A stretch of 64,000 nucleotides of DNA from an uncultured Paracoccus sp. Lineage in GTDB: Bacteria > Pseudomonadota > Alphaproteobacteria > Rhodobacterales > Rhodobacteraceae. The notes under the pieces were generated by a model that was given only the letters and a program-made list of their open reading frames with translations, was not told the origin of the DNA and made no database searches. The DNA lies in NCBI RefSeq assembly GCF_947487305.1, contig NZ_CANKWH010000003.1:62001-126000 (forward strand). The letters run 5' to 3'. The stretch's first letter is position 1. Each line of letters opens with the position of its first letter. Below are positions 1 to 7,721 of the stretch, in pieces. The position numbers and the translations under genes were made by a program.

Positions 1-884
1 TGCAGGCGATCAAGGCCAGCGGCGTCACCTTTGCCGAATCGATGGTCGAGCGGGTGATCGAGGAACGCGCCGCCGGCAATCCCGACCTTGCCGCCGAGAT
101 CCGCGCCCGCATCGGCGCGCGCGTGGGCGACAATCTTCGCGGCATAGTCCCCGGCTCGGACCGCGCCTCTGAGGTCAAGCGCGCGCTGCAGGAAGAGGGC
201 CTCTGGTCGCAATATCTCGAAGTGGGTATCGGCCCGGATGCCGAGGTCTTCACCAAATGCCAGCCCATGGCCTCGGTCGGCTGGGGCGCGCGGGTCGGGC
301 TGCACCCGATCAGCCGCTGGAACAATCCCGAACCCGAGATCGTGCTGGCGGTGGACAGCCAGGGCCGGATCAAGGGCGCGACGCTTGGCAATGACGTGAA
401 CCTGCGCGATGTCGAGGGACGCTCGGCGCTGCTTCTGGGCAAGGCCAAGGACAACAACGCCAGCGCCGCCATCGGGCCGTTCGTCCGGCTGTTCGATGCG
501 GGCTATGGGCTGGAGGACGTGCGGCAGGCAGAACTGACGTTGCGGGTCGAGGGCGCGGACGGGTTCGTGCTGGACGGGCGGTCGTCGATGAGCCGGATCA
601 GCCGCGATCCCGCCGATCTGGTCAGCCAGACGCTGGGGCGGCATCACCAGTATCCCGACGGGATGATGCTCTATCTCGGCACGCTCTTCGCTCCGACGCA
701 GGACCGCGATGCCCCGGGGCAGGGCTTCACCCATCACCCGGGCGATCTGGTGACGATCAGCGAGCCGGGGCTGGGGGCGCTGGTGAACCGGGTGGCGCTG
801 TCGACCGAATGCCCGGAATGGCGCTTCGGCACGGCGGCGCTGATGCGCAATCTTGCCGCACGCGGCTTGCTGGCAACGGCTTGA
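1..884 (+). CDS. Fumarylacetoacetate hydrolase (FAH) family protein, 5' truncated by window edge
   Basis: The reading frame is already open at base 3 and runs 293 codons to TGA, so the true start lies upstream. The internal Met at base 42 is not a start because the frame continues before it. The C-terminal two thirds has FAH-fold features: NPEPEIVLAV (acidic metal-ligand pair), GATLGNDVNLRD (third acidic ligand) and SRDPADLVSQTLG. Members of this superfamily are metal-dependent hydratases, hydrolases or decarboxylases acting on 2-keto or 3-deoxy sugar acids. The sequence resembles the AraD1-type branch. It sits 67 bp upstream of denD and its GntR regulator, so a step in sugar-acid breakdown is likely, but substrate and reaction are inferred. 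Family assignment is confident; function is not. Confidence 0.85.
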   Translation, partial: QAIKASGVTFAESMVERVIEERAAGNPDLAAEIRARIGARVGDNLRGIVPGSDRASEVKRALQEEGLWSQYLEVGIGPDAEVFTKCQPMASVGWGARVGLHPISRWNNPEPEIVLAVDSQGRIKGATLGNDVNLRDVEGRSALLLGKAKDNNASAAIGPFVRLFDAGYGLEDVRQAELTLRVEGADGFVLDGRSSMSRISRDPADLVSQTLGRHHQYPDGMMLYLGTLFAPTQDRDAPGQGFTHHPGDLVTISEPGLGALVNRVALSTECPEWRFGTAALMRNLAARGLLATA

Positions 885-902
885 ACTTCCCCGCATCCGG
901 CG

Positions 903-920
903 AATAACGTATACACTATT
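903..920. promoter_or_regulatory. Candidate GntR operator upstream of denD
   Basis: An 18-bp near-palindrome, AATAACGTATACACTATT, has outer AATA/TATT arms around a perfect GTATAC core. It lies 32 bp upstream of the denD start. FCD-type GntR regulators of sugar-acid genes often bind GTATAC-centred palindromes, and a gene of that class (1916-2659) overlaps the denD end, so autoregulation of a denD-gntR unit is a reasonable guess. No clear -35/-10 pair could be assigned. Confidence 0.4.
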
Positions 921-951
921 CATGGCCGGGCAACGGCAGGAGGAGTGTAGG

Positions 952-1929
952 ATGCAGGTTCTGATTCTGGGGGCCGCCGGCATGGTCGGCCGCAGGCTGG
1001 CGCAGCATCTGCTGGCAAGCGGCAGGCTGGGCGACCAGCCCGTCAGCCGCATCACCGCCTTCGACATGGTGCCCGCCGATCTCGAGGCCGGGGCTAGTGG
1101 CATCGACCTCAAGATCGTCACCGGCGATGTCTCGGACGAGGCCACCGTCCGCGCGCTGGTGGCGGATCGTCCCGATGTCATCTTCCACCTCGCCGCCGTG
1201 GTCTCGGGCGAGGCCGAGGCCAATTTCGACAAGGGCTATCGCATCAACCTGGATGGCACACGGCACCTGTTCGAGGCGATCCGGGCCGAGGCCGATTACC
1301 GCCCGCGCGTGGTCTATACCTCGTCCATCGCCGTCTTCGGCGCGCCCTTTGGTGACAAGATCGGCGACGAATTCCTGACCGCGCCGCTGACCAGCTATGG
1401 CACCCAGAAGATGATTGGGGAATTGCTGCTGAACGACTATTCCCGGCGCGGCATCTTCGACGGCATCGGTATCCGGCTGCCGACCATCGTGGTCCGGCCC
1501 GGCAAGCCGAACAAGGCGGCCTCGAGTTTCTTTTCCGGCATCATCCGCGAGCCGCTGGCCGGGGTCGAGGCCGATCTGCCTGTGGATGACGATGTGCGCC
1601 ACTGGGTCGCCAGCCCCGATTCCGCCGTCGGCTATCTGGTTCATGGCGCGACCATGGACCTTGAACCCGTCGGCCCGCGCCGCTGCCTGACCATGCCGGG
1701 CCTGTCGGTGACGGTGGCCGAGATGCTGGCGGCGCTGCGTGATGTGGCGGGCGAGGATGTCGCGGCGCGGGTTCGGCGCAAGCCGGACGAAACCATCCGC
1801 CGGATCGTTGCCGGCTGGCCGCGCGATTTCGACGCCACGCGGGCGGCGGAGCTGGGCTTTGTCACCGATGCCAGCTTCCACGACATCATCCGCGCCCATC
1901 AGCGCGAGACCGGCCATGGCCTCGCCTAG
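952..1929 (+). CDS. denD: NAD-dependent D-erythronate dehydrogenase-like SDR (DenD)
   Basis: 325 aa, extended short-chain dehydrogenase/epimerase fold. The N-terminal Rossmann motif GAAGMVG is at residues 7-13 and the catalytic YxxxK is Y149-K153, preceded by the SSIAVFG strand. DenD oxidises D-erythronate to 2-oxo-tetronate in the four-carbon sugar-acid pathway. Length and the opening MQVLILGAAGMVGR fit that family well. The start at 952 is chosen because a strong ribosome site (GGAGGAG, 939-945) precedes it; the frame is open further upstream. The GntR regulator gene overlaps its 3' end by 14 bp, and an FAH-family gene precedes it. The usual otnK/otnC/otnI partners are not visible, so the rest of the pathway may lie left of the window. 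Confidence 0.85.
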   Translation: MQVLILGAAGMVGRRLAQHLLASGRLGDQPVSRITAFDMVPADLEAGASGIDLKIVTGDVSDEATVRALVADRPDVIFHLAAVVSGEAEANFDKGYRINLDGTRHLFEAIRAEADYRPRVVYTSSIAVFGAPFGDKIGDEFLTAPLTSYGTQKMIGELLLNDYSRRGIFDGIGIRLPTIVVRPGKPNKAASSFFSGIIREPLAGVEADLPVDDDVRHWVASPDSAVGYLVHGATMDLEPVGPRRCLTMPGLSVTVAEMLAALRDVAGEDVAARVRRKPDETIRRIVAGWPRDFDATRAAELGFVTDASFHDIIRAHQRETGHGLA

Positions 1930-2659
1930 AAGCGGGGCGACCCGCCCCGGCGACCGCCGCGCCCGCTCGCGTCCCAGCCTGCAGGGCATCGCCGACCTGC
2001 CAGCCCGCGACCGAGCCTATCACGACCTGCGCTATCGCATCCTGACCGGGCGGCTGGCGCCCGGCACCACGCTGCTCGAAACCGAACTGGCGGCGCTCTT
2101 GTCGCTGTCACGGACACCGGTGCGCGAGGCGACGATCCGGCTGGCCGAGGAAGGGCTGATCGCCATCCGCCCGCGCCACGGCATCACCGTGCGCAGCCTG
2201 ACGCTGAACGATGTGCGGGACATTCTGGATGTGCTCTCGGCGCTGGAGATCCGGGCGGTGGAACTGGTCGCGCGGCGGGGATTGGCGCGGGCGGATCATG
2301 ACCGGCTGTTGCATCTGATGGACCGGATGGAGCGGGCGACCGAAGCCGGTGACATCGCGCAATGGTCAGAGATGGACGATGATTTCCATTCCACCGTCGC
2401 GGGGCTGTGCGGCAATGACCGGCTGTTGTCGACGCTGGACGAGTACTGGTCGCAGCAATACCGCCCGCGCATGATGATCGTGCCGTTGCGCCCCAAGCCC
2501 ACGCAGTCGAATATCGAGCATCGCCGCATCGTCGAGGCACTGGCCGCCGGTGATGTCGAGGCGGCGCGGCTGGCCCAGCAGCAGCACCGCGCCCGCGCCG
2601 ACCGCCAGCAGCTTGACCTGCTGCGCGACCGGCTGGCCGATGGCGCGGATCGTGCCTGA
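1916..2659 (+). CDS. GntR-family (FCD subfamily) transcriptional regulator
   Basis: 247 aa. A winged helix-turn-helix occupies roughly residues 30-95 (AYHDLRYRILTGRLAPG, then LSLSRTPVREATIRLAEEGL, the typical GntR recognition block). A helical FCD ligand-binding domain follows at about 105-240, with the expected Asp/His metal-site residues in DDDFHSTV and the later H of IEHRRIVEAL. The start ATG at 1916 lies inside the denD end (14-bp overlap), so the two are probably co-transcribed. It most likely senses a sugar acid or its keto derivative and controls denD and its neighbours through the GTATAC palindrome at 903-920; that link is inference. Confidence 0.88.
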   Translation: MASPRSGATRPGDRRARSRPSLQGIADLPARDRAYHDLRYRILTGRLAPGTTLLETELAALLSLSRTPVREATIRLAEEGLIAIRPRHGITVRSLTLNDVRDILDVLSALEIRAVELVARRGLARADHDRLLHLMDRMERATEAGDIAQWSEMDDDFHSTVAGLCGNDRLLSTLDEYWSQQYRPRMMIVPLRPKPTQSNIEHRRIVEALAAGDVEAARLAQQQHRARADRQQLDLLRDRLADGADRA

Positions 2660-2698
2660 CCCCTTTCGCACGCGGCCCGAAACCCCTAGATCGGCAGC

Positions 2699-3151
2699 AT
2701 GACCGATTATGACGCACTCTCCGCCCGCATCCGGGCCCTGACCGAAGGCGAGACCGACGAGGTTGCGCTGATGGCAACGCTGGCCTGCGAATTGCATCAG
2801 TCGGATGACCGCTTCGACTGGACCGGTTTCTATCGGGTCGTCGCGCCGGAACTGCTGAAGATCGGCCCCTATCAGGGCGGTCATGGCTGTCTGGTCATCC
2901 CCTTTTCGCGCGGCGTCTGCGGAGCGGCAGCGCGAACGGGCGAGGTGCAGCTGGTGCCCGATGTCGACGCTTTTCCCGGCCATATCGCCTGCGCCAGCTC
3001 GACCCGGTCCGAGATCGTGCTGCCGGTCTGGGGCAAGGATCGCCGGCTGATCGGCGTGCTGGACATCGACAGCAATCTGCCCGACGCTTTCACTGCCGAG
3101 GATGCGCGGCGGCTGGAGGCGATTCTGCATGACACATTCGGCGGGCTCTGA
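2699..3151 (+). CDS. msrC: Free methionine-(R)-sulfoxide reductase (GAF-domain fRMsr)
   Basis: 150 aa, a single GAF domain. It reduces free L-methionine-(R)-sulfoxide in the cytoplasm using thioredoxin. All three family cysteines are present: C64 (GGHGCLVIP), C74 (RGVCGAA) and C98 (GHIACASSTRSEIVLP). The DWTGFY segment near residue 40 and the GVLDIDS strand near 119-125 are also characteristic. Length matches the family. The gene follows gntR by 39 bp and its end overlaps the first GFA-family gene by 23 bp, so it may be translationally coupled to that cluster. Confidence 0.92.
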   Translation: MTDYDALSARIRALTEGETDEVALMATLACELHQSDDRFDWTGFYRVVAPELLKIGPYQGGHGCLVIPFSRGVCGAAARTGEVQLVPDVDAFPGHIACASSTRSEIVLPVWGKDRRLIGVLDIDSNLPDAFTAEDARRLEAILHDTFGGL

Positions 3152-3521
3152 GTTTTCCGGCTCCTGCCTCTGCGGGCAGGTGCGGTTCGAAGGCCAATGG
3201 GGCAGCGATCCGCTGCGCGCCTGCCATTGCGGGCAGTGCCGCCGCTGGTCGGGCCATGTCTGGGCCGCCGCCCTAGCCGACCGGCTGGAGATCACCGGCG
3301 AGGTGACATGGTTCCGCTCCTCCGCACAGGCCGAACGCGGCTTCTGCCTGACCTGCGGCTCGTCGCTGTTCTGGCACCGGCTGGGGTCGGACAAGATCGA
3401 CGTGGCGGCGGGCTGCGTCGATGCGCCGACCGGGATCGTGCTCTCCGGGCATATCTATGTCGAGGACAAGGGCGATTACTACGCGATCGATGACGGTCTG
3501 CCGCAGGAAGAGCGCGAATGA
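3129..3521 (+). CDS. GFA-family zinc protein, copy 1 of 3
   Basis: 130 aa, whole length a glutathione-dependent formaldehyde-activating (GFA/CENP-V) fold. Zinc ligands are visible as CLCG near residue 13, CHCGQC in the middle and CLTCGSSLFW in the C-terminal half. The start at 3129 overlaps the msrC end by 23 bp. The next copy begins in a 4-bp ATGA overlap. Family members bind zinc and some react with glutathione-formaldehyde adducts, but most GFA proteins have no proven activity and the substrate here is unknown. Compared with copies 2 and 3 it has a slightly longer N-terminus and a different segment after the first zinc motif. Confidence 0.85.
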   Translation: MTHSAGSEFSGSCLCGQVRFEGQWGSDPLRACHCGQCRRWSGHVWAAALADRLEITGEVTWFRSSAQAERGFCLTCGSSLFWHRLGSDKIDVAAGCVDAPTGIVLSGHIYVEDKGDYYAIDDGLPQEERE

Positions 3522-3889
3522 TCGAAGGCGCCTGTCTCTGCGGCGCGGTGCGCTTTTCCGGGCCGATTGAAAGCCGAGATGTCACCGCCTGCCATTGCGG
3601 CATCTGCCGGCGCTGGACCGGCCATGTGAACGCCGCCTTCCACATGGATGCGCCCCGGATCGAGGGCGACGTGCGCTGGTTCCGCTCCTCCGACCGGGCC
3701 GAGCGGGGGTTCTGCCCCACCTGCGGCTCGTCGCTGTTCTGGCGCGAACCGGGCGAGGCGGGGATGGCCGTCGCCGCCGGGGCGGTGTCGAACCCGACCG
3801 GGCTGCGGCTGGTCGGGCATATCCATGTCGAGGGCAAGGGCGATTACTACCAGGTCGCCGATGGCCTGCCGCAGCGAGGGCGCGAATGA
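3518..3889 (+). CDS. GFA-family zinc protein, copy 2 of 3
   Basis: 123 aa GFA-fold protein beginning MIEGACLCGAVRFSG. It has CHCGICRRW for the catalytic zinc and CPTCGSSLFW for the second pair. ATGA overlaps join it to both neighbours, making a tight three-gene translation unit. It is about as similar to copy 3 as to copy 1. The RWFRSSDRAERGFC block is almost the same in copies 2 and 3, which points to local duplication. Function is unknown beyond the family description. Confidence 0.85.
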   Translation: MIEGACLCGAVRFSGPIESRDVTACHCGICRRWTGHVNAAFHMDAPRIEGDVRWFRSSDRAERGFCPTCGSSLFWREPGEAGMAVAAGAVSNPTGLRLVGHIHVEGKGDYYQVADGLPQRGRE

Positions 3890-4257
3890 TCGCGGGTTCC
3901 TGCCTTTGCGGTGCCGTGCGCTTCTCGGGCCATCCCGAAACGCCGCATGTGATCGCCTGCCATTGCAGCCAGTGTCGGAAATGGTCGGGCCATGTCTGGG
4001 CCTCGTTCCACCTGACCAGCGCGCGGATCGAGGGTGAGGTGCGCTGGTTCCGCTCTTCCGATCACGCCGAGCGGGGGTTTTGCCCCAGCTGCGGCACCTC
4101 TCTGTTCTGGCGGCTCGAGGGGCGCGAGGTGCTGTCGGTTTCGGCCGGGGCGCTGACCGATCCGACCGGGCTGAACCTGGGCGAGCATATCTATGCCGCC
4201 GACAAGGGCGATTATTATGAGATCGCCGACAATCTGCCCCGCAAGGATCAGGATTGA
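3886..4257 (+). CDS. GFA-family zinc protein, copy 3 of 3
   Basis: 123 aa GFA-fold protein (MIAGSCLCGAVRFSG at the N-terminus, CHCSQCRKWSGH, CPSCGTSLFW). It has all the zinc-binding cysteines of the other two copies. The second cysteine of the central motif is followed by Ser-Gln rather than Gly, so the glycine of CHCG is not conserved here. The ATG overlaps the stop of copy 2. It ends the GFA cluster; the LysE gene follows after 56 bp with no evident terminator. Physiological role not known. Confidence 0.85.
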   Translation: MIAGSCLCGAVRFSGHPETPHVIACHCSQCRKWSGHVWASFHLTSARIEGEVRWFRSSDHAERGFCPSCGTSLFWRLEGREVLSVSAGALTDPTGLNLGEHIYAADKGDYYEIADNLPRKDQD

Positions 4258-4313
4258 CCTTTCATCCGTTGCAAGAGATTCAGCGGTGAAACCTTCAAAC
4301 CGGATGGGCTGAG

Positions 4314-4940
4314 ATGATCTGGGACACCATCGCCAATATTCCGCTGGCGCAGTTGACGGCCTTCATCGCCGGTGGGCTGGTGTTGAATTTTGCGCCGGGG
4401 CAGGACGTGTTCTTCGCCAGTGCCTGCGGCATCCAGGGTGGACCGCGCGCCGGTGCGCTGGCCGGCTTCGGCGTGGGCTTGGGCGTGCTGTTCCACCTGA
4501 CGCTGGCGACGGTCGGTCTGGGCGCGGTGGTCGCGGCCCATCCCGAGGCGCTGCTGGCGGTGAAATATGCCGGCGCGGCCTATCTGTTGTGGCTGGCATG
4601 GAAAAGCTGGAATGCCGGGCCGGTCGATCCGACCGCGCAGGCGGCGCGGCGGCCCTGGAACATCGTCCGCCGGGGCGCGCTGTCGAATATCCTGAACCCG
4701 AAGCCCGTGCTGTTCCTCTTGGCCTTCCTGCCGCAATTCACCAATCCCGCCTATGGCCCGATCTGGCAGCAGATCCTTGGCCTCGGTCTGATCTTCGCCT
4801 TTACTGGCACGCTGGTCACAATCGGCTATGGCGTGGTGGCGGGCTATGCCGGGCAGGTGCTGGGCCAGCGTCTGGGGCTGGTGAACAAGATCGCCGCGGT
4901 GCTGTTTGCAGGTCTGGCGCTGCGACTGGTCGCGAAGTGA
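4314..4940 (+). CDS. LysE/RhtB-family amino-acid exporter
   Basis: 208 aa inner-membrane protein with about six hydrophobic segments. The N-terminal block FIAGGLVLNFAPGQDVFFASACGIQGGPRAGALAGFG shows the LysE-family pattern (PGPD-like turn, here APGQD). The middle segment SNILNPKPVLFLLAFLPQF is the diagnostic NPK motif. These proteins export amino acids or their analogues with proton exchange; the substrate cannot be told from sequence. The next gene starts with GTG overlapping this stop codon (GTGA at 4937-4940), suggesting translational coupling to an RNA-modifying enzyme with no obvious functional link. Confidence 0.88.
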   Translation: MIWDTIANIPLAQLTAFIAGGLVLNFAPGQDVFFASACGIQGGPRAGALAGFGVGLGVLFHLTLATVGLGAVVAAHPEALLAVKYAGAAYLLWLAWKSWNAGPVDPTAQAARRPWNIVRRGALSNILNPKPVLFLLAFLPQFTNPAYGPIWQQILGLGLIFAFTGTLVTIGYGVVAGYAGQVLGQRLGLVNKIAAVLFAGLALRLVAK

Positions 4941-5584
4941 GCTTTACCTACAGCCCGCCGTCCGATCCGCCCGAGGTGATCCATGCCGATCACGAAATTC
5001 TGGTGGTGTCGAAGCCGGCGGGTCTGTTGTCGGTGCCCGGTCGTGGCGAGGACAAGGCCGATTGCGCCATCGAGCGGCTGCGCGGCGCCTTTCCGACCAT
5101 CCTTCTGGTGCATCGGCTGGATCAGGACACATCCGGGGTGATGATCTTCGGCTTGACGCCCCATGCGCAGCGGAACCTGTCGAAGCAGTTCGAGGATCGC
5201 AAGACCAAGAAGGCCTATGTCGCCCGTGTCGCCGGCAGGCTGGAGCCGAAGACCGGCAGGGTCGATCTGCCGCTGATCGTCGATTGGCCGAACCGCCCGC
5301 GCCAGAAGGTCGACCACGCCGAGGGCAAGCCGGCGCTGACCGAATGGCGGGTGATCCGGGCGGGCGATGACGAAACGCGGGTGCGGCTTTTCCCGCTGAC
5401 CGGGCGCAGCCATCAGCTGCGCGTGCATATGGCCGAGACCGGCCATGCGATCCTGGGCGATCCGCTTTATGCGGCAGGCGCGGCGGCGGAGTTCCCGCGG
5501 CTGATGCTGCATGCCGAGAGTTTGCGGATCAAGCATCCCGACAGCGGTGTGCAGATGACGTTTACGGTGCCGGTGCCGTTCTAG
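4937..5584 (+). CDS. rluA: RluA-family pseudouridine synthase
   Basis: 215 aa, no S4 domain, so closest in architecture to RluA (23S rRNA U746/tRNA U32) rather than RluC/D. The catalytic motif HRLDQDTSG is at residues 59-67 with the nucleophilic Asp at 62. The LTGRSHQLRVHM block and the final GDPLYA segment also fit. I chose the GTG at 4937 because it forms a GTGA overlap with lysE and begins just before the first conserved strand; upstream in-frame sequence overlaps lysE and lacks family similarity. Target site is inferred from domain make-up only. Confidence 0.85.
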   Translation: MSFTYSPPSDPPEVIHADHEILVVSKPAGLLSVPGRGEDKADCAIERLRGAFPTILLVHRLDQDTSGVMIFGLTPHAQRNLSKQFEDRKTKKAYVARVAGRLEPKTGRVDLPLIVDWPNRPRQKVDHAEGKPALTEWRVIRAGDDETRVRLFPLTGRSHQLRVHMAETGHAILGDPLYAAGAAAEFPRLMLHAESLRIKHPDSGVQMTFTVPVPF

Positions 5585-5590
5585 GACGCT

Positions 5591-5621
5591 GCCCGATGCG
5601 CGGGCTGCAAGCCCGCCGGGC
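5591..5621. repeat. REP-like palindromic hairpin, copy A
   Basis: Outer arms GCCCG (5591-5595) and CGGGC (5617-5621) enclose a 4-nt bulge (ATGC) and an inner 7-bp stem GCGGGCT/AGCCCGC with a GCA loop. The same architecture recurs at 40083-40113 with two inner base pairs changed on both strands. It lies right after the rluA stop in a convergent intergenic region. Confidence 0.6.
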
Positions 5622-5749
5622 AGCGCCCGTCCGCCCCATCGGGCGGGCGCTTTGGTGACCACCCGCGCCGAACAGAAGTTCGACGTGGTGGCACCATAAA
5701 CTGCAAGGTTCAACCGCCGGCAGCGCCCACCCGCGGACGGGCGCTGCCC
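5618..5749. repeat. 132-bp structured intergenic element bounded by 17-bp exact inverted repeats
   Basis: GGGCAGCGCCCGTCCGC (5618-5634) is exactly repeated in inverted orientation at 5733-5749. Inside is a 10-bp stem with one bulged A (TGGTG-A-CCACC at 5653-5663 pairing with 5687-5696), capped by a CGAAC/GTTCG hairpin (5669-5682). The right arm also folds locally into a 10-bp hairpin (5719-5748). No reading frame with family features is present. It could be a REPIN/MITE-like repeat, a bidirectional terminator or a structured RNA. Confidence 0.5.
5719..5748. terminator. Candidate bidirectional terminator hairpin
   Basis: A perfect 10-bp stem, GGCAGCGCCC/GGGCGCTGCC, with a 10-nt loop lies between the convergent rluA and metallo-beta-lactamase-fold genes. 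No T-run follows on the plus strand, so an intrinsic terminator is only probable from position and strength. Confidence 0.4.
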
Positions 5750-5759
5750 TCCGTTCAGT

Positions 5760-6521
5760 CTATGCCCCCGGATACCAGTTGGCGATCACCACCTGCGAGC
5801 CCGAGCCCCCAGCCTCGACCAGGGTCTTGAAGGCCTGAACATCGCTGCCCTTGTGGTGATAGGGATAGACGAAGGCCGGCTTGAAGCCCTCGACCCCTGC
5901 TGCCGCCTGCTCGACCGTCATGGTATAGGGCAGGTTCATGGGCAGGAAGGCGACCTCGATGCCGGTCAGGGCCTTCATCTCGGGAATATCCTCGGTATCG
6001 CCGGCGATATAGACGCGCTTGCCACCAAGTGTCAGCACGTAGCCATTATCGCGCCCCTGCGGGTGATATTGCAGCCGGTCCTCGGTCAGGTTGTAGGCCG
6101 GTATCGCCTCGATGCCGATATCGCCTTGCATCGCCTGAGCGCCGTTCTCCATCGCCGTGGCGCGGGCCTTCAGCGCCTCGGGCAACATGGCATGGACGGC
6201 AGGGTTGGTGATGATCGGGGCGGCGCCGCCGATCCCCTCCAGCGTCGGCGCGTCATAGTGATCGCCGTGCTCATGGGTAATGAGGATCAGGCTGGCTGGC
6301 GGCAGCGCCGCATATTTCTCGGCCCCGCCCACCGGGTCGACCCAGATCACCCCGCCCGGCGTCTCGATCACCATCGAGGCGTGATCGACCGGGTGGATCA
6401 CCACATTGCCGCCCTCGACGGCATAGGAATTGGCGTCTTGTGCAAAGACATGACGGGGCAGCGCGGCCATGCTCAGCGCGGCGGCGCCAAGCTTCAGGCT
6501 GGAACGGCGGGTCATCGGCAT
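5760..6521 (-). CDS. Tat-exported metallo-beta-lactamase-fold hydrolase (UlaG-like)
   Basis: 253 aa. It begins MPMTRRSSLKLGAAALS with a twin-arginine signal and an Ala-X-Ala type cleavage site (HVFAQD) near residue 27, so it should act in the periplasm. The metal-binding motif THEHGDHYD lies near residue 85, followed by later ligands in AGDTEDIPEM and YPYHHKGSD. The fold resembles UlaG-type MBL proteins; no substrate can be assigned. The start at 6521 is preceded by an AGGAGGA ribosome site (6529-6535 on the minus strand); an open extension upstream lacks the signal pattern. It diverges from the saccharopine dehydrogenase pair with 143 bp between. Confidence 0.82.
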   Translation of the reverse strand: MPMTRRSSLKLGAAALSMAALPRHVFAQDANSYAVEGGNVVIHPVDHASMVIETPGGVIWVDPVGGAEKYAALPPASLILITHEHGDHYDAPTLEGIGGAAPIITNPAVHAMLPEALKARATAMENGAQAMQGDIGIEAIPAYNLTEDRLQYHPQGRDNGYVLTLGGKRVYIAGDTEDIPEMKALTGIEVAFLPMNLPYTMTVEQAAAGVEGFKPAFVYPYHHKGSDVQAFKTLVEAGGSGSQVVIANWYPGA

Positions 6522-6664
6522 CTTCGGTCCTCCTGTTTTGCGGGTCGTCCTGGGGTTGCAGGCCCAACGCCCGCAAGCCGGGCAGGTTCCGGGCGGGTCT
6601 GCTGCGCCTTGTCGCCACCTGCCCGCTGGCCTAGACACATCCTGCAAACCGAGCGGGGGACAGC

Positions 6665-7720
6665 ATGACGCATCTCTGGGTCCGGGCGGAAAACCGCCCC
6701 AACGAAGACCGGGTGGGTATCACCCCCGAAGGCGTAGCGGCGCTGATCGCCCAAGGCATGACTGTGACGGTCGAAGACAGCCCCAGCCGGGTCATTCAGA
6801 TCGACGAATACCGCAAGGCCGGGGCCGAGATCGCCCCCGCCGGCGCCTGGGTCGATGCGCCGGACGAGGCGATCATCTTTGGCCTCAAGGAGCTGCCCGA
6901 GGATGGCACGCCGCTGAAGCACCGCCACATCATGTTCGGCCATGCCTTCAAGGGCCAGCCGGCGGGCCGGGTGCTGCTGAAGCGGTTCAAGGCCGGGGGC
7001 GGCAGCCTTTATGATCTCGAGTATCTGCTGGACGAGAACGGCCGACGGCTGGCGGCCTTCGGCTATTGGGCCGGGTTCGCCGGGGCGGCGGTCTCGCTGA
7101 AGGCCTGGGCGGCGCAGCAGCAGGGCGGCATCTGCGGGCCGGTGCGCAGTTGGCCCGACAAGGAGGCGATGATGACCGACCTGCGCGCGGCGCTGGACGG
7201 CACCGGACGCCCGCGCCCCTCGACCATCGTCATCGGCGCCAATGGCCGGGTGGGCACCGGCGCCAGCGACCTGCTGACGGCGATGGGCTGTTCGGTCACC
7301 AGATGGGACATGGCCGAGACCGCCAGCGGCGGACCCTTCCCGCAGATCCTGATGCACGGCGTCTTCATCAACGCCATCCTCGCCAATCCCGGCTGCCCGG
7401 TCTTCGTCCCGGCCGAGGCGGTGCATCCCGGCCGGGCGCTGTCGGTCATCGGCGACGTGGCCTGCGATCCGACCAGCGAGTTTTCCCCGATCAAGGTCTA
7501 TGACCGCACGACCACTTGGGCCGAGCCGGTGCTGCGGGTGACTGATCACCCAGTTCTGGACGTGATGGCCATCGACAACCTGCCCTCGATGCTGCCGCGC
7601 GAAAGCAGCCTCGACTATGCCGCCCAGCTTCTGCCGGTGCTGAGCCGGCTTGACGCCATCGACGCCGGCCCCTGGGGCGGCGCGCGCGCGTTGTTCATCA
7701 AGCATCAAAGCGAGGTCTGA
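6665..7720 (+). CDS. Saccharopine dehydrogenase (NAD+, L-lysine-forming type)
   Basis: 351 aa, resembling the Lys1-type enzyme that interconverts saccharopine with lysine plus 2-oxoglutarate. The N-terminus (WVRAENRPNEDRVGITPEG) matches the alanine dehydrogenase/PNT-like domain, and a Rossmann segment STIVIGANGRVGTGA sits near residues 179-193. A conserved FGHAFKGQ block appears near residue 95. The gene is followed after a single base by a second, glutamate-forming-type saccharopine dehydrogenase, so the pair could run the lysine-to-aminoadipate-semialdehyde route (or its reverse) as separate polypeptides. Direction in vivo is inferred. A GGGGGA ribosome site precedes the ATG. Confidence 0.85.
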   Translation: MTHLWVRAENRPNEDRVGITPEGVAALIAQGMTVTVEDSPSRVIQIDEYRKAGAEIAPAGAWVDAPDEAIIFGLKELPEDGTPLKHRHIMFGHAFKGQPAGRVLLKRFKAGGGSLYDLEYLLDENGRRLAAFGYWAGFAGAAVSLKAWAAQQQGGICGPVRSWPDKEAMMTDLRAALDGTGRPRPSTIVIGANGRVGTGASDLLTAMGCSVTRWDMAETASGGPFPQILMHGVFINAILANPGCPVFVPAEAVHPGRALSVIGDVACDPTSEFSPIKVYDRTTTWAEPVLRVTDHPVLDVMAIDNLPSMLPRESSLDYAAQLLPVLSRLDAIDAGPWGGARALFIKHQSEV

Positions 7721-7721
7721 C

